A DNA stretch of 14,671 nucleotides from Ideonella_A sp031398385 (GTDB lineage Bacteria; Pseudomonadota; Gammaproteobacteria; Burkholderiales; Burkholderiaceae_C). The stretch spans positions 1-14,671 of the forward strand of contig JANNNE010000149.1 in assembly GCA_031398385.1 (NCBI GenBank), in the 5' to 3' direction. Made by a program: the position numbers and the translations under genes. The notes under the pieces were generated by a model. The model did not search any database and had not been told where the DNA came from. It worked only from the letters and a program-made list of their open reading frames with translations. Below, one piece after another: positions 1 through 7,537 of the stretch (position 1 is the first letter of the stretch; every line of letters starts with the position of its first letter).

Positions 1-806
1 AGCCGTTTGCCGACTTCGCCGCCGGTTTTCAGCAGGCGGGAGATTTCTTCAAGGTGGGCGCGCAGGCGGGCCAGTTCTTCGGCCACGTCGATCCGGATCG
101 CATAGGCAGCGGCCTCGTTGAGCGCACGTTCCTGCAAGGCCGCCTGCGAAATGGTCTGGGCGGCACCGGTCGATTCGAGGGCCTCGGTCCAGCGTTCGAG
201 AAACTTCTGCTGTTGCCGCTTGACGACCTCGGGGACCAGCGGTTCGGCCTGGTCGGCCAGTTCGCGCAGGCGGGCAACCCGCTCCAGCAGGACCGCGGTC
301 AGTTTCTCGCCTTCGCGTTGGCGGGCCCGGCGCAAGCCCTTGATGGCCTGTTTCGCCGCACTGAGTGCGGCGTCGTCCAGGCGCTCGGTCGGCGCCGCGC
401 CCTTGCACCAGTGCAGCACCTCGTTGACGCTCAACATCGGCGCTTTTGGCAGCCACGAGTGGACGGCGTCCTGCAGCCGGGCCAGCTTGCCGAGCTGCGA
501 CGCCTGCGGCTGCGGCCAGGCTTGTTCCGATTCGCTGCGGGTCGACATCCTCAACTCGATCTTGCCGCGTCGCACCGCGGCAGTGATCAGTTCGCGCAGT
601 GCCGGCTCCAGCCCGCGCATCTCCTCGGGGAGGCGGAACGACAGGTCCAGAAAGCGGCCGTTGACGGAGCGAATCTCGACGCTGACCGATGATCCGGTCG
701 GGTCGGCTGCGGGGTCCCTGGAAGGCTCGTCGGCATCGGCTGCCGCTGCGGCCGAACCGGCGCCACTGCTGGCGCTGGCGTAGCCGGTCATGCTGTAGAC
801 TGGCAT
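1..806 (-). CDS. yicC: YicC/YloC-family endoribonuclease, C-terminus cut by window edge
   Basis: Read on the minus strand from the ATG at 806-804, the frame is open for 268 codons to the window edge without a stop. The N-terminus MPVYSMTGYA matches the family start (SMTAYA-type). It is followed by VEIRSVNGRFLDLSFRLPEE, LEPALREL and RRGKIELR. The last visible residues, LEEISRLLKTGGEVGKRL, match the conserved C-terminal block, so only about 20-25 residues should be missing (family about 290 aa). Members cleave or help degrade RNA, and yicC commonly lies near rph, as here. Oddity: between MTGYA and VEIRSVN lies an Ala/Ser/Asp-rich linker, about residues 11-42, that is longer than in textbook members. 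The gene diverges from the kinase gene with 27 bp between the two start codons. Confidence 0.93.
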   Translation of the reverse strand, partial: MPVYSMTGYASASSGAGSAAAAADADEPSRDPAADPTGSSVSVEIRSVNGRFLDLSFRLPEEMRGLEPALRELITAAVRRGKIELRMSTRSESEQAWPQPQASQLGKLARLQDAVHSWLPKAPMLSVNEVLHWCKGAAPTERLDDAALSAAKQAIKGLRRARQREGEKLTAVLLERVARLRELADQAEPLVPEVVKRQQQKFLERWTEALESTGAAQTISQAALQERALNEAAAYAIRIDVAEELARLRAHLEEISRLLKTGGEVGKR

Positions 807-833
807 GAAGTCTCGCGCAATCAAAAACTGATT

Positions 834-1802
834 ATGTCAAAGCCCAAACCTGCCTCGTTGCCGGCTGGCACGGTGGTAGGTGGGTATCACATCGTCAAGC
901 GGCTTGCGTCCGGCGGCTTTGGCGTGGTCTATCTGGCCGAAGATGCCGAGGGCCGGCTGGTGGCGCTGAAGGAATATATCCCGGCCTCACTGGCGGAACG
1001 ATCACCCGGTGAGCTGGTGCCGCGGGTCCAGCCTGACAAGCAGCCCCTGTATCGCCTGGGCCTGAAAAGCTTCTTCGAGGAAGGCCGTTCGCTGGCGCAG
1101 ATCTCGCATCCCAGCGTGGTCAGTGTGCTCAACTTCTTTCGCGAGAACGAAACCGTCTACATGGTGATGAACTACCTGCAGGGCGATACCTTGCAGGATT
1201 TCATCGTCACCGCGCGTGATCTGAAACGCGACAAGGTATTCCGCGAATCGACGATCCGATCCCTGTTCGACGAGATGCTGCGCGGGCTGCGCATCGTGCA
1301 CCAGCACAAGATGCTGCACCTGGATATCAAGCCGGCCAATGTCTTCATCACCAACGACAACAAGGCGGTGCTGCTCGACTTCGGCGCTGCGCGCGAAGTG
1401 CTCAGCAAGCAGGGCGATTTCATCCGGCCGATGTATACGCCGGGCTTCGCCGCCCCCGAGATGTATCGGCGTGACGGCTCGCTCGGCCCTTGGACCGACA
1501 TCTACGCGATCGGCGCCTGCCTGTATGCCTGCATGCAGGGTTACCCGCCGTACGACGCGCCGCAGCGCATCGAGAAAGACCGGCTGGCGCTGAGCCTGTC
1601 GCGGCTGCGCAATGTCTATTCCGACAACCTGATCGAAGTGACCGAGTGGTGCATGTCGCTCGACCCGCTGGCGCGCCCGCAGAGCGTGTTCGCGCTGCAG
1701 AAGGAACTGGCTCGGGAGACTGAGCGTCGCTACACCAAGCTGAGCTTCAGCGAGCGCCTGAAGCTGGGTGTCGAGACGCTGACGACCGGTGCCAAGAGCT
1801 GA
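834..1802 (+). CDS. Soluble Ser/Thr protein kinase (Hanks type, non-RD)
   Basis: This 322-residue protein is almost entirely one eukaryotic-like kinase domain, about residues 18-292. The glycine loop is LASGGFGVVY (24-33). Lys46 in VALKEYIP is the ATP-anchoring lysine, and Glu82 or Glu83 in FFEEGRSL fits the alpha-C glutamate. The catalytic loop HLDIKPAN has Asp164, Lys166 and Asn169. DFG is at 182-184, APE at 207-209, and Asp222 begins TDIYAIG. In the HRD position the Arg is replaced by Leu (HLD), so it belongs to the non-RD class. There is no transmembrane segment, PASTA or vWFA domain; only a short tail of about 30 residues follows, so a cytosolic kinase is expected. The PP2C phosphatase gene starts 6 bp after its stop, a typical kinase/phosphatase pair. 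The substrate is unknown. No clear Shine-Dalgarno sequence precedes the ATG. Confidence 0.95.
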   Translation: MSKPKPASLPAGTVVGGYHIVKRLASGGFGVVYLAEDAEGRLVALKEYIPASLAERSPGELVPRVQPDKQPLYRLGLKSFFEEGRSLAQISHPSVVSVLNFFRENETVYMVMNYLQGDTLQDFIVTARDLKRDKVFRESTIRSLFDEMLRGLRIVHQHKMLHLDIKPANVFITNDNKAVLLDFGAAREVLSKQGDFIRPMYTPGFAAPEMYRRDGSLGPWTDIYAIGACLYACMQGYPPYDAPQRIEKDRLALSLSRLRNVYSDNLIEVTEWCMSLDPLARPQSVFALQKELARETERRYTKLSFSERLKLGVETLTTGAKS

Positions 1803-1808
1803 GCGTCG

Positions 1809-2639
1809 ATGCGATTCAGCGTCTTCCAGATCAGCCGCAAGGGCGGCCGTGAGAAAAACGAAGACCGCGTCGGCTACAGCTATACGCGGCACAGCGGGCT
1901 GTTCGCGGTGGCCGATGGCATGGGCGGACATCCCGAGGGTGAGGTCGCCGCGCAACTCGGCCTGCAGACCATCGCCGGGCGTTTCCAGCGCGAGGCGAAA
2001 CCACGCATCGATGACCCGCAGGCCTTTCTGAACGAGGCGATCGTCGCCGGCCACTACCAGCTGCAGAGTTATGGCGAACGCAAGTCGATGCGCGACACGC
2101 CGCGCACCACGATGGTGGCCTGCGTGCTGCAGGATCGCGACGCCTACTGGGCCCACTGCGGTGATTCACGCCTGTACCTGATCCGTGGCGGCCGGCTGTT
2201 CGTGCGCACGCGCGACCATTCGATGGCCGAGCTCGAACAGGCCAAGCCGCCGGCCGAACGCTCGGAACGCTTCAACCGCAATGTGCTGTTCACCTGCCTC
2301 GGCAGCCCGGGGTTGCCGGTGATCGATTTTGCCGGGCCGGTCGCGCTGCAGCCCCGCGATCGGCTGCTGTTGTGTTCCGATGGTCTGTGGGGCGCGGTCG
2401 GTGACGTGCGGCTGGTGCAGGAGATGAGCGACGATGCGATCGATCGCGCGCTGCCGCGGCTGGTCGAGCTGGCGTTGCGCAACGGAGGCGCGCGCAGCGA
2501 CAATGTCACCGCCCTGGCCGTCGAGTGGGAATCCACCGACGAACGCGAGGGTGATACCGTTCGCGGCGATTCCGATTTCGACCACGAGGCAACGATCCCC
2601 GCGTTGCCGCGGCACGATCTGCGTCCGCGTCGATCCTGA
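1809..2639 (+). CDS. PP2C-type Ser/Thr protein phosphatase
   Basis: This 276-residue protein is a metal-dependent PPM/PP2C phosphatase, expected to reverse the phosphorylation made by the adjacent kinase. The visible family motifs are NEDR (17-20), DGMGGH (36-41, metal-binding Asp36), GDSR (118-121), SDG (190-192) and SDN with Asp231-Asn232 near the end of the catalytic domain. The core ends near residue 240, the usual size of bacterial stand-alone PP2Cs. It is followed by a 36-residue acidic then basic tail containing DHEATIPALP (258-267). The tail is not part of the fold and holds a Thr that could be a phosphorylation site; that is inference. The start ATG is 6 bp downstream of the kinase stop, so the pair is probably co-transcribed, and rph follows after 14 bp. 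The product has no signal peptide or membrane segment. Confidence 0.95.
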   Translation: MRFSVFQISRKGGREKNEDRVGYSYTRHSGLFAVADGMGGHPEGEVAAQLGLQTIAGRFQREAKPRIDDPQAFLNEAIVAGHYQLQSYGERKSMRDTPRTTMVACVLQDRDAYWAHCGDSRLYLIRGGRLFVRTRDHSMAELEQAKPPAERSERFNRNVLFTCLGSPGLPVIDFAGPVALQPRDRLLLCSDGLWGAVGDVRLVQEMSDDAIDRALPRLVELALRNGGARSDNVTALAVEWESTDEREGDTVRGDSDFDHEATIPALPRHDLRPRRS

Positions 2640-2653
2640 AGAAAGGTTGTTCC

Positions 2654-3379
2654 ATGAGTTTTCTGCGCACGCAAGACCGTGCCCTCGATGCATTGCGTCC
2701 GGTGACGCTGCAACGCCACTACACCCGCCATGCCGAAGGCTCGGTGCTGGTGTCGTTTGGTGATACCAAGGTGCTCTGCACGGCATCGGTCGAAGAGCGC
2801 GTGCCGCCGCACAAGCGCGGCAGCGGCGAAGGCTGGGTCACCGCCGAATACGGCATGTTGCCGCGCGCCACCCATACCCGCAGCGACCGCGAGGCCGCGC
2901 GCGGCAAGCAGAGCGGGCGCACGCAGGAAATCCAGCGCCTGATTGGTCGCTCGCTGCGCTGCGTGTTCGATCTGGGCAAGCTTGGCGAGCGCACCATCTC
3001 GCTCGATTGCGATGTGTTGCAGGCCGATGGTGGCACCCGCACTGCCGCTATCACCGGCGCCTATGTGGCCGCACACGATGCGGTGAGCTGGCTGATCGCG
3101 CAGGGCAAGCTGAGCGAATCGCCGATCCGCGGCGCGGTGGCCGCAGTGTCGGTCGGGCTGGTCGACGGTTCGGCGCTGCTCGATCTGGAATATGTCGAGG
3201 ATGCGGCCTGCGATACCGACATGAATGTCGTGATGACCGGCAGTGGCGGGTTCGTCGAGGTGCAGGGTACGGCCGAAGGGGCTGCCTTCGGCCGCGCACA
3301 GATGAACGAATTGCTGGCACTGGCCGATCTCGGTGTCCGGCAGCTGATCGAAGCCCAGAAACGCGCGCTCGCCGAGTGA
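2654..3379 (+). CDS. rph: Ribonuclease PH
   Basis: The 241-residue product is RNase PH, the phosphorolytic 3'-to-5' exoribonuclease that trims tRNA 3' ends and works as a hexamer. The family signatures are plain: the N-terminal R-x-x-D-x-LRPV block, HAEGSVLVSFGDTKVLCTAS, EYGMLPRATHTR and GRTQEIQRLIGRSLR with the phosphate-binding Arg region. The DADGGTRTA-type block reads here as LQADGGTRTAAITGAYVA. The acidic pair typical of the active site lies in YVEDAACDTDMNVV. Length matches the usual 238-240 residues. The ATG is preceded by GAAAGG at good spacing. It sits 14 bp after the phosphatase gene and 34 bp before rdgB. Proximity to yicC and rdgB is a common proteobacterial arrangement, so the signalling pair appears to be inserted into an RNA/nucleotide maintenance block. 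Confidence 0.97.
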   Translation: MSFLRTQDRALDALRPVTLQRHYTRHAEGSVLVSFGDTKVLCTASVEERVPPHKRGSGEGWVTAEYGMLPRATHTRSDREAARGKQSGRTQEIQRLIGRSLRCVFDLGKLGERTISLDCDVLQADGGTRTAAITGAYVAAHDAVSWLIAQGKLSESPIRGAVAAVSVGLVDGSALLDLEYVEDAACDTDMNVVMTGSGGFVEVQGTAEGAAFGRAQMNELLALADLGVRQLIEAQKRALAE

Positions 3380-3413
3380 GCGTGCGCGTACGACGATCGA
3401 ATCGGGGTCAACG

Positions 3414-4016
3414 TTGAAACTTGTCCTTGCGTCCAACAACGCGCACAAGCTGGTCGAATTGAACAGCCTGTTGGCCGAGTTGTCGGTCGAGTTGGTCAGC
3501 CAGGGCAGTCTGGGCATCGGAGAGGCTGAAGAACCGTATCTCAGCTTCTTCGAGAACGCGCTGGCCAAGGCGCGCCATGCGGCGACGCATTCCGGCCTGC
3601 CGGCACTGGCCGACGATTCGGGCCTGTGTGTCGACGCCCTCGGGGGCGCGCCCGGGGTGTTGTCGGCGCGTTATGCCGGCCTGTTCGGTCAGGCGGGCGG
3701 GGATGCTGCCAACAACCGGGTGCTGCTCGAGAAGATGGCCGGCCAGCAGCGGCGCTCGGCGCGGTTCGTCGGTGTGCTGGTTGCGGTGCGCACGGCCGAC
3801 GACCCCGAACCGCTGGTGGCGATGGGTCGCTGGCAGGGCGACTTGCTGGACGCGCCACGCGGCTCTCACGGCTTTGGCTACGACCCCTTGCTTCATATCG
3901 CCGAGTTCGGCTGCAGCGTGGCGGAGTTGACCGCCGAGATCAAGAACCGCCACAGTCATCGGGCCCGCGCGGCGGCCCAGATGCGCGAGCTGATGCGCGA
4001 GGTCTGGTTTGGCTGA
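3414..4016 (+). CDS. rdgB: RdgB/HAM1-type dITP/XTP pyrophosphatase
   Basis: The 200-residue product is the house-cleaning enzyme that hydrolyses dITP, ITP and XTP to monophosphates and so keeps deaminated purines out of nucleic acids. It opens with the family nucleotide-binding motif ASNNAHK (residues 6-12). The catalytic and metal-binding stretch LADDSGLCVDALGGAPGV (Asp67, Asp68) is followed by SARYAG, then HGFGYDPLL and, near the end, the SHRARA motif that helps recognise the base. Length is as expected. The start is a TTG at 3414 (TTG AAA CTT GTC), preceded by a GGGG stretch. No ATG would keep the conserved N-terminus, so the TTG start is well supported. The stop codon overlaps the proposed start of hemW. 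Confidence 0.96.
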   Translation: MKLVLASNNAHKLVELNSLLAELSVELVSQGSLGIGEAEEPYLSFFENALAKARHAATHSGLPALADDSGLCVDALGGAPGVLSARYAGLFGQAGGDAANNRVLLEKMAGQQRRSARFVGVLVAVRTADDPEPLVAMGRWQGDLLDAPRGSHGFGYDPLLHIAEFGCSVAELTAEIKNRHSHRARAAAQMRELMREVWFG

Positions 4017-5310
4017 GCAGGCGCTGCCGTGGCCACGCCAGGCCGACGGCAAATCGGGGCAGGGCGACGCGCCGACCACACCGGTCGATCCGGCTTCCCG
4101 CTTGCTCCACTACATGCGCCCGGGAACGCTGAACCTGAGCGCGCTGCCGCCGCTGGCGCTGTATGTGCATCTGCCGTGGTGCCTGAAGAAGTGCCCCTAC
4201 TGCGATTTCAATTCGCACGAGTGGGGCCCGCGCAGCGGCGGGCAGAGTGCCTTGCCGCAGCAGCGTTATCTGGATGCGCTGCGCGCCGACCTCGAGGCAT
4301 CGTTGCCGCTGATCTGGGGGCGGCGGGTGCACAGCATCTTCATCGGTGGTGGCACACCCAGCCTGTTCGAGCCGGCGTCGATCGACCAGTTGCTCGGCGA
4401 CATCCGTGCCCGGCTGACCCTCGAGCCCGATTGCGAGATCACCCTCGAGGCCAATCCCGGCACCTTCGAGCGCGATCGGTTCCGCGATTTCCGGGCCGCC
4501 GGGGTCAACCGGCTGTCGATCGGTGTGCAGAGTTTTAATGACGCCAAGCTGCGCGCGCTGGGCCGGGTCCATGACGCATCGCAGGCGCGTGCGGCGGTCG
4601 AGGAGGCCGCCGCCTGTTTCGATACTTTCAACCTCGACCTGATGTATGCCTTGCCCGGGCAGACGCTGGCCGAGTGTGAGGCGGATCTTCAGCAGGCACT
4701 GGCCTTCGCGCCGCCGCACCTGTCCATCTACCACCTGACGCTCGAGCCCAATACACTGTTTGCCAAGCACCCGCCGTCCGGTGCGCTGTCCCTGCCCGAC
4801 GACGATCTGGCCTTCGAGATGCTGGACCTGATCAGCGAGCGCACCGCCGCTGCCGGGCTCGAGCGCTACGAGGTATCGGCGTTCGCCCGCAACGGTCATC
4901 GATGTGTCCACAACCTCAACTATTGGCAGTTCGGCGATTACCTCGGGATTGGCGCCGGTGCGCATGGCAAGCTCAGTTTTGCGCACCGTGTGATCCGGCA
5001 GGTGCGTTTTCGCGATCCGCTCGGCTACATGGATGCGGCACTGGCGGGCAGCGCCGTGGCGCAGGAAGAGGAAGTTGCGCGCAACCAGTTGCCGTTCGAA
5101 TACATGCTGAATGCCTTGCGGCTGAAGCGGGGCTTTGCACTGGCCGATTTCAGCGCGCGCACCGGCCTGCCGCTCAGCGCAGTGAGTGCGGCGCTGGACG
5201 CAGCCGAGCAGCGAGGACTGCTGGCTCGAGACTTCGAACGCGCTTGGCCGACCGAGCGCGGATTCGATTGGCTCAGTGACCTGCAGGCCCTGTTCCTGCC
5301 AGCGGACTGA
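4009..5310 (+). CDS. hemW: HemW, radical-SAM haem chaperone (oxygen-independent coproporphyrinogen oxidase-like)
   Basis: The product is a radical-SAM protein of the HemW type. The cluster motif CxxxCxxC is WCLKKCPYCDFNSH, with Cys58, Cys62 and Cys65 in the long form. IGGGTPSL, EANPGTF, NRLSIGVQSF and YALPGQT follow in family order. Later come YHLTLEPNT, YEVSAFAR, HNLNYWQFGDYLGIGAGAHGK and a winged-helix-like C-terminus. HemW binds haem and delivers it to target proteins; it is not a true HemN. The start is uncertain. A TTG at 4009 has GAGGT upstream and overlaps rdgB by 8 bp, which suits the tight operon, but adds 35 unconserved residues. The ATG at 4114 (MRPGTLNLSALPPLALYVH) gives 398 residues, closer to the usual length, but lacks a visible ribosome site. 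A neighbouring globin and bacterioferritin are haem proteins, but a functional link is only a guess. Confidence 0.95.
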   Translation: MAEQALPWPRQADGKSGQGDAPTTPVDPASRLLHYMRPGTLNLSALPPLALYVHLPWCLKKCPYCDFNSHEWGPRSGGQSALPQQRYLDALRADLEASLPLIWGRRVHSIFIGGGTPSLFEPASIDQLLGDIRARLTLEPDCEITLEANPGTFERDRFRDFRAAGVNRLSIGVQSFNDAKLRALGRVHDASQARAAVEEAAACFDTFNLDLMYALPGQTLAECEADLQQALAFAPPHLSIYHLTLEPNTLFAKHPPSGALSLPDDDLAFEMLDLISERTAAAGLERYEVSAFARNGHRCVHNLNYWQFGDYLGIGAGAHGKLSFAHRVIRQVRFRDPLGYMDAALAGSAVAQEEEVARNQLPFEYMLNALRLKRGFALADFSARTGLPLSAVSAALDAAEQRGLLARDFERAWPTERGFDWLSDLQALFLPAD

Positions 5311-5391
5311 GCGATGACCATCCCGTGTGTTGCCGCGCAATCCCAGGCCCGGGAAAGCGAAATGGCCCACCGATACCCGTCATTTCCGGTC

Positions 5392-5419
5392 CTGACGCCT
5401 GGTAGCGCGCTGCTAGACT
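5392..5419 (+). promoter_or_regulatory. Weak sigma70-like promoter candidate for the GGDEF cluster
   Basis: CTGACG at 5392-5397 and TAGACT at 5414-5419 are separated by 16 bp. Each matches the sigma70 consensus at four of six positions. They lie in the 148-bp gap after hemW, about 40 bp before the GGDEF start codon. This is the only gap of useful size between 834 and 7050, so a promoter here is expected. The exact boxes are tentative. Confidence 0.3.
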
Positions 5420-5458
5420 GCGCGCCAAGACTGGCCCTGGCCCGCATTCAATAAGCAG

Positions 5459-6229
5459 ATGATTTCCTACTCGTCGTTATCGGCAGCTGCGCAGGCGGAA
5501 ACATCCGTGGAGGATGGCGTGGCGCCGCCAAAAAACGGGCTCGACCTGCAATCGGCGCTGCAGTTGCTGATTCAGTCCGGCCACGATCTGCCGTCCGATC
5601 TCGAGGTCGGCTCGACCGAGTGGATGCAGTCGGTCATCGACGGCTTGTGCCAGTTGTCCAGTCGCGACGCGCTGACCGGCCTGTCGAACCGTCGCCAGTT
5701 CGAACTGGCGCTGGCCCGCGAAGTCGACCGGGTTGCCCGGGCCGGCGAGCCGGCGTTGCTGCTGTTGGGTGACATCGATCATTTCAAGCGTGTCAATGAC
5801 GAACATGGGCACAACGCCGGCGACATGGTCATCCGCTCGGTTGCCCAGGCCTTGCAGGACTGCATCCGCCCGATGGATACGGTGGCCAGACTCGGCGGCG
5901 AGGAATTTGCAGTGGTGCTGCCCAATTGCCCGCCGGCATTCGGCTTTACGGTTGCGGAGCGGATCCGCAACAAGGTCAAGAACAGCTCGGTTGCGGTTGC
6001 GCCGGGAGTCGATGTGCAGGTGACGATCAGCCTCGGTGGAGCCTTCGCGCCGCAGTGGGTTCGCTCGTCGGCCTTGTTGTGGATCGAGCGTGCCGATCAG
6101 CAGCTCTACCGTGCCAAGGCTGATGGGCGCGATCGCACCTGCCTCGAGCAGGCGGCGGTTATACAGGTCAGTGCGGAGGAAAAGAGTCTGTTGTTCGCCG
6201 TTTCCCAGTTTCAGGATCTTGAAGAATGA
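5459..6229 (+). CDS. GGDEF-domain diguanylate cyclase
   Basis: The 256-residue protein makes cyclic di-GMP from two GTP. The GGDEF domain spans about residues 66-228. It starts with the conserved DALTGLSNRRQF (70-81), continues with metal-binding GDIDHFKRVND (Asp105) and HGHNAGD, and has an intact active-site loop GGEEF (146-150). An RxxD inhibitory site, RPMD (137-140), lies exactly five residues before the loop, so product inhibition is expected. YRAKADGRDR (217-226) closes the domain. The first 65 residues show no recognisable sensor fold, only a short predicted-helical region (QSALQLLIQS), and there is no membrane segment. About 28 residues follow the domain. Its stop overlaps the next ATG (ATGA), so the ATPase gene is probably translationally coupled to it. 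The start ATG lacks a strong ribosome site. Confidence 0.95.
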   Translation: MISYSSLSAAAQAETSVEDGVAPPKNGLDLQSALQLLIQSGHDLPSDLEVGSTEWMQSVIDGLCQLSSRDALTGLSNRRQFELALAREVDRVARAGEPALLLLGDIDHFKRVNDEHGHNAGDMVIRSVAQALQDCIRPMDTVARLGGEEFAVVLPNCPPAFGFTVAERIRNKVKNSSVAVAPGVDVQVTISLGGAFAPQWVRSSALLWIERADQQLYRAKADGRDRTCLEQAAVIQVSAEEKSLLFAVSQFQDLEE

Positions 6230-7050
6230 GTGCCGCCATCAAAACCACTCGCCCTGACAAGGCCCGGCCGGAAGCCAGCCGGGCCCGTATCTCGGCGGTC
6301 ACCAGCGGCAAGGGCGGTGTCGGCAAGACTTTTCTGTCGGCCAACCTGGCTGCGGCGTTGGCGCAGAGGGGCGAGCGCGTGCTGGTGCTCGATGCCGACC
6401 TCGGCATGGCGAATCTCGATGTCGTGCTCAACCTGTTCCCGAAAGTGACGCTGCACGATGTGTTCACCGGCAAGTGCTCGCTGGAGGACGCCTTGCTGCC
6501 TGCGCCCGGCGGCTTTGACGCTTTGCTCGCAGGCTCCGGGCTGGTTGAATATTCGCGCCTGACCTCCGAGATTCGCGACAAGTTGCTGGAGGTGTTGCGC
6601 ACTGTCTCGCCGCGCTACGACCGCATCCTGCTCGACACCGGCGCCGGCATCTCCGACGTGGTGTTGTACACGGCGTCGCTGGCCGACGACATCATCATCG
6701 TCGCGACGCCCGAGCCGACGTCGCTGACCGATGCCTATGCCACCATCAAGGTGCTGGCCGCTCAGCAGCGTCGCCGGATCATCAAGCTGATCGTCAATCA
6801 GGTCACCCGGCCGGGCGAAGGCCGGGTCATCCGGGGCCAGTTGCAGCAGGTGGTCGATCGCTACGTGACTCCGATGTTGCAGCAGGAAGTTGATGGCGCG
6901 CTCGAAAGCGTCAAGCTGGAGCTGCTGGGCGAGGTGCCGCTCGATTCGAATGTCCGCGAGGCGATCCAGAAGCGCCGTCTGTTGGTGGAATCGATGCCCG
7001 GCTGTCCGAGTGCGCGTGCGGTGCTGCAGGTGGCCGAGAAAATGACTTGA
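6226..7050 (+). CDS. MinD/ParA-family ATPase, FlhG (FleN)-like
   Basis: The 274-residue product is a deviant Walker P-loop ATPase of the MinD/FlhG group. The deviant Walker A is SGKGGVGKT (27-35) with the signature Lys29. LDADLGMANLDVVLNL (55-70) holds the switch I/FlhG-like signature. LLDTGAGISDVVL (135-147) is the Walker B/switch II region, and NQV (191-193) fits base recognition. FlhG members count or place flagella and antagonise the regulator FlrA/FleQ, while relatives place other polar structures. The canonical FlhG N-terminal DQAxxLR activator helix is not present; the N-terminus is a basic, Pro- and Ala-containing 20-residue leader. No MinD-like amphipathic C-terminus is obvious. No flagellar gene lies nearby. 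The ATGA overlap with the diguanylate cyclase gene suggests a joint role in c-di-GMP-linked positioning or motility; that is inference. Confidence 0.9.
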   Translation: MSAAIKTTRPDKARPEASRARISAVTSGKGGVGKTFLSANLAAALAQRGERVLVLDADLGMANLDVVLNLFPKVTLHDVFTGKCSLEDALLPAPGGFDALLAGSGLVEYSRLTSEIRDKLLEVLRTVSPRYDRILLDTGAGISDVVLYTASLADDIIIVATPEPTSLTDAYATIKVLAAQQRRRIIKLIVNQVTRPGEGRVIRGQLQQVVDRYVTPMLQQEVDGALESVKLELLGEVPLDSNVREAIQKRRLLVESMPGCPSARAVLQVAEKMT

Positions 7051-7071
7051 CGGCGCCTGCCGCGATTGTCC

Positions 7072-7509
7072 GTGTCCACTGAACCGGCCGAGTCCGCTTC
7101 GGCTCACCCCTCCGATCCCGAGCCGGCCGCTTCGACGCCGTTCGAGATGATCGGCGGCGAAGCGGGTGTGCGGGCGCTGGTCGACCGCTTCTACGATTTG
7201 ATGGACCTGCAGCCCGACAAGCAGGTTCTGCGCAGCCTGCATCCGACATCGCTCGACGGCTCGCGCGACAAACTGTTCTGGTTCCTGTGTGGCTGGCTGG
7301 GTGGTCCCGATCATTATCAGCAGCGCTTCGGACATCCGCGCCTGCGCGCGCGCCACCTGCCGTTTTCGATCGGCATCGCCGAGCGCGACCAGTGGATGGT
7401 CTGCATGGTGCAGGCGATGGCCGAAGTCGAGATCGAAGCGGCGCTCGCCGACCGGTTGGCCGATTCGCTGTTCCAGACCGCCGACTTCATGCGCAACCGC
7501 GGCGGTTGA
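7072..7509 (+). CDS. Group II truncated haemoglobin
   Basis: The product is a 2/2 globin of about 145 residues. The family core begins at MIGGEAGVRALVDRFYDLM. The Tyr of RFYDLM fits position B10. SRDKLFWFLCGWLGG covers the CD/E region. FGHPRLRARHLPF contains the proximal His F8 (in RARHLPF), and RDQWMVCM holds the Trp at G8 that marks group II. Members bind O2 or NO and are linked to detoxification or oxygen and redox chemistry. The start is not certain. TTG at 7066 and GTG at 7072 are in frame and give an Ala/Pro/Ser-rich leader of about 25 residues; ATG at 7147 would begin right at the globin fold. None has a clear ribosome site. It follows the ATPase gene by about 20 bp and probably shares its transcript. 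A REP-type palindrome lies 28 bp after its stop. Confidence 0.93.
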   Translation: MSTEPAESASAHPSDPEPAASTPFEMIGGEAGVRALVDRFYDLMDLQPDKQVLRSLHPTSLDGSRDKLFWFLCGWLGGPDHYQQRFGHPRLRARHLPFSIGIAERDQWMVCMVQAMAEVEIEAALADRLADSLFQTADFMRNRGG

Positions 7510-7537
7510 CGCGGCGGCTCGGTCGTTGCCGGTGTTC

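Noticed and set aside
2144..3568. 474-codon open frame on the minus strand
   Set aside because: It lies antisense to the PP2C phosphatase and rph, has no family motifs, and is explained by high-GC coding shadows.
3940..5370. 476-codon open frame on the minus strand
   Set aside because: It is fully antisense to hemW, whose motifs are unmistakable.
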